Positions 7,099 through 9,575 of a DNA stretch of 9,575 nt are shown piece by piece. Position numbers and translations under genes: made by a program. Numbering within the stretch: position 1 is the first letter of the stretch; every line of letters begins with the position of its first letter. The notes beneath the pieces were generated by a model that was given only the letters and a program-made list of their open reading frames with translations, was not told the origin of the DNA and made no database searches. The DNA is from Sphingopyxis sp. (GTDB lineage Bacteria > Pseudomonadota > Alphaproteobacteria > Sphingomonadales > Sphingomonadaceae), in contig JAHCKJ010000065.1 in assembly GCA_026125835.1 (NCBI GenBank), positions 1-9,575 of the forward strand. Direction: 5' to 3'.

Positions 7099-9575
7099 CA
7101 GGGAACGATATTCACCAAACGGTCGGGGACCACAATCACCTTCTTGGGCGCCGCACCGGCGAGCAGCTCGACGATGCGCGGACGCGCCAGCGCCGCGGCT
7201 TCGGCGGCTTGCCTGTCGAGTCCCTTGGCGATCGTCATCGTATCGCGCAGCTTGCCCGCGATCTGGATCGCGATCGTCACCTCGTCGTCGACAAGCAGCG
7301 CCGGATCGGCGGCGGGCCAGGCGGCATCGGCGATCATCGGCGTCGTGCGCTGGCTTGTCGGGAGCGCGGCCCAAGCCTCTTCGGCCAAATGCGGCATCAT
7401 GGGCGCGACGAGCAAGATCAACGTGCGGCACGCCTCGGCGCGCGTGGCCGAGGGCTTGGCCTTTTCGATGTCGTTGGCGAGCGCGTGGATTTTCGCCACC
7501 GCCTTGTTGAAACCCAGCGATTCGATGTCGGCGGCAACCCCGGCGATCGCCTGGTGCAGCTTGCGGGCGAGCGCCTTGTCTTCCGATCCGTCGCCGACAT
7601 TCTCGGTGTCGCCGAACAGCCGCCACAACCGCTGGACAAAGCGCCACGCCCCCTCGATCCCCGCCTCGCTCCACGGCAGGTCGCGCTCGGGCGGGCTGTC
7701 GGACAGCATGAACCAGCGCGCGGCGTCGGCGCCATATTGGTCGAGAATGGCATCGGGATCGACGACATTCTTCTTCGACTTCGACATCTTGATGACGCGG
7801 CCGACCTCTACCGGCGCGCCGTCGATTTCGAGCGTCGCGCCGTCAGCGGTGCGAACGATCTCGTCGGGGGTGAAATACAGCGGCGGCAGGCCTTCGCCCT
7901 GCGCGCGGCTATAGGTTTCGTGCGTCACCATCCCCTGCGTGAACAGGCTCGCAAAGGGCTCCTCGATGTCGATCATCCCCAGCTTGTTCAGCGCGCGCGT
8001 CCAGAAGCGCGCGTAGAGCAGGTGGAGGATCGCATGTTCGATGCCGCCGATATATTGATCGACGGGCAGCCAGCGGCGGATCACCTCGGGATCGAACGGC
8101 TTGTCGCTCGGCGCGCTTGCGAAGCGCAGGAAATACCACGACGAGTCGACGAAGGTGTCGAGCGTGTCGGTTTCGCGCACCGCTTCGCCGCCGCACGACG
8201 GGCAGCTTGTGTGCTTCCACGTCGGATGGCGGTCGAGCGGATTGCCGGGGACCGAGAAGTCGGCGTCTTCGGGCAGGACAACCGGCAGCTGGTCCTTGGG
8301 CACGGGAACGAGGCCGCACGCCGCGCAGTGGATGAAGGGGATCGGCGTGCCCCAATAGCGCTGGCGCGAGACGCCCCAGTCGCGCAGCCGCCATACGGTG
8401 GTGCCCTTGCCCCAGCCTTCATGCTCGGCGCGCGCGATGACCGCGGCCTTCGCTTCGTCGATGCTCATGCCGTCGAGGAAATGGCTGTTCACGAGCTTGC
8501 CCGGGCCGGTATAGGCTTCGGTGCCGGTGAAATGCTGCGCCGTCTCGTCGCCGTCGGCGATCACGCGGTGGACCGGCAACCCGTATTTATGCGCGAAGTC
8601 GAGGTCGCGCTGGTCGTGCGCCGGACAGCCAAAGATTGCCCCGGTGCCATAATCCATCAGCACATAGTTCACGACCCACACCGGCAAGTGCCAGTTCGCA
8701 TCGAGCGGATGCCCGACCGACAGGCCGGTGTCGAAACCCAGCTTCTCGGCGGTGTCGATCTGCTCGGCGGCGGTACCCTGGCGGCGGCATTCGGCGATGA
8801 ACGCGGCGAGCTCGGGCGAATCCTTGGCCAGTTTTTCGGCGAGCGGATGGTCGGGCGAAATCGCGGCGAAGCTCGCGCCGTAAAGCGTGTCGGGACGCGT
8901 CGTGAAGACGTCGAACCCCGGCGCGCCGCCCGCGAGCTTGAACGAAAACTCCAGCCCCTGCGACTTGCCGATCCAGTTCTCCTGCATCAGCCGCACCTTG
9001 TCGGGCCATTTGTCGAGGCTGCCCAGCCCTTCGAGCAATTCGTCGGCGAAGTCGGTGATCTTGAGGAACCACTGCGACAGTTTCTTCTTCTCGACCAGCG
9101 CGCCCGAGCGCCAGCCGCGGCCGTCGATGACCTGCTCGTTGGCGAGCACGGTGCGGTCGACCGGGTCCCAGTTGACGTAGGATTCCTTGCGGTAGGCGAG
9201 GCCGGCCTCGAGGAAGTCGAGGAACAGCTTTTGTTGATGCGCGTAGTAGCCGGGATGGCAGGTCGCGATCTCGCGGCTCCAGTCGAGCGAGAGGCCCATG
9301 CGCTTCAGCTCGGCGCGCATGGTCGCGATGTTGCCGTAGGTCCAGTCTGCCGGATGCACCTTCTGCTCGCGCGCCGCGTTCTCGGCGGGCAGGCCGAAGG
9401 CGTCCCAGCCCATCGGGTGCAGCACGTTGTAGCCGAGCGCCCGCTTGTAGCGCGCCACCACGTCGCCGAGCGTGTAGTTGCGCACATGGCCCATATGGAT
9501 GCGCCCCGAGGGGTAGGGGAACATCTCGAGCACGTAGTATTTCGGCCGCGTTTCGTCCTCGGCCGCGCGGAACAG
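7098..9575 (-). CDS. leuS: Leucyl-tRNA synthetase, 5'-truncated by window edge
   Basis: This cytoplasmic class I synthetase charges tRNA-Leu with leucine. There are 825 visible residues; the frame is open to base 9575, and roughly the first 30 residues are expected outside the window. The order of motifs is standard. [12 protein letters not shown] leads into HMGH (the HIGH signature, 9486-9497). The CP1 editing domain shows TTRPDTLYG and [15 protein letters not shown], whose aspartate in HDQRD is the conserved editing residue. Two Cys pairs (CAAC and CPSC) mark the zinc-binding-like insertion. [10 protein letters not shown] follows, and the catalytic KMSKS is at 7776-7790. The anticodon-binding and C-terminal domains end in LVNIVP. 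It is the first visible gene of the leuS-lptE-holA operon, and its stop overlaps the lptE start. No anomaly was seen. The gene name is certain. Confidence 0.97.
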   Translation of the reverse strand: MFRAAEDETRPKYYVLEMFPYPSGRIHMGHVRNYTLGDVVARYKRALGYNVLHPMGWDAFGLPAENAAREQKVHPADWTYGNIATMRAELKRMGLSLDWSREIATCHPGYYAHQQKLFLDFLEAGLAYRKESYVNWDPVDRTVLANEQVIDGRGWRSGALVEKKKLSQWFLKITDFADELLEGLGSLDKWPDKVRLMQENWIGKSQGLEFSFKLAGGAPGFDVFTTRPDTLYGASFAAISPDHPLAEKLAKDSPELAAFIAECRRQGTAAEQIDTAEKLGFDTGLSVGHPLDANWHLPVWVVNYVLMDYGTGAIFGCPAHDQRDLDFAHKYGLPVHRVIADGDETAQHFTGTEAYTGPGKLVNSHFLDGMSIDEAKAAVIARAEHEGWGKGTTVWRLRDWGVSRQRYWGTPIPFIHCAACGLVPVPKDQLPVVLPEDADFSVPGNPLDRHPTWKHTSCPSCGGEAVRETDTLDTFVDSSWYFLRFASAPSDKPFDPEVIRRWLPVDQYIGGIEHAILHLLYARFWTRALNKLGMIDIEEPFASLFTQGMVTHETYSRAQGEGLPPLYFTPDEIVRTADGATLEIDGAPVEVGRVIKMSKSKKNVVDPDAILDQYGADAARWFMLSDSPPERDLPWSEAGIEGAWRFVQRLWRLFGDTENVGDGSEDKALARKLHQAIAGVAADIESLGFNKAVAKIHALANDIEKAKPSATRAEACRTLILLVAPMMPHLAEEAWAALPTSQRTTPMIADAAWPAADPALLVDDEVTIAIQIAGKLRDTMTIAKGLDRQAAEAAALARPRIVELLAGAAPKKVIVVPDRLVNIVP

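Noticed and set aside
6556..7674. Longer version of lptE starting inside leuS
   Set aside because: The extra N-terminal part overlaps leuS in another frame and is Arg-rich. The lipoprotein signal starts at 7098, exactly at the leuS stop.
5950..7914. 654-codon open frame on the plus strand across holA, lptE and leuS
   Set aside because: It is the antisense shadow of three recognisable genes and has no domain-like sequence of its own.

Overview
The window looks like chromosomal DNA from a high-GC alphaproteobacterium, most likely of the order Sphingomonadales (Sphingopyxis or Sphingomonas type). This rests on the gene content, the wording of the TonB-dependent receptors and the LptE and HolA sequences; no database search was possible. 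All recognisable genes are familiar families. I see no RNA gene, CRISPR array, insertion sequence or phage gene.

Left half (1-5414, + strand): two paralogous TonB-dependent outer-membrane receptors lie in tandem. The first enters from the left edge without its N-terminus and ends at 2379 with a strong intrinsic terminator at 2403-2436. The second is complete (2628-5414), with signal peptide, TonB box, plug and beta-barrel. The 248 bp between them hold the terminator and then a probable regulatory region rich in short repeats (direct GTCAACC repeats and five copies of CTGTC/GACAG). The receptors probably import the same class of unknown substrate, but no enzyme or regulator in view identifies it.

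Middle (5415-5520): a short convergent intergenic gap with two hairpins and no gene.

Right half (5521-9575, - strand): a housekeeping operon transcribed leftward in the order leuS (leucyl-tRNA synthetase, 5' end cut by the right edge), lptE (LPS-assembly lipoprotein) and holA (DNA polymerase III delta subunit). The same leuS-lptE-holA order is known from E. coli. The genes are tightly packed: leuS and lptE overlap by one base, and lptE and holA are 6 bp apart. The products serve unrelated processes (translation, outer-membrane biogenesis, replication), so the link is conserved co-transcription, not a shared pathway.

The most notable anomaly is in holA. Four compensating single-base frameshifts within about 210 bp put two internal segments out of frame, although the overall ORF stays open. 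This is either a cluster of sequencing or assembly errors or real damage to a normally essential gene. I found no convincing new biological system.
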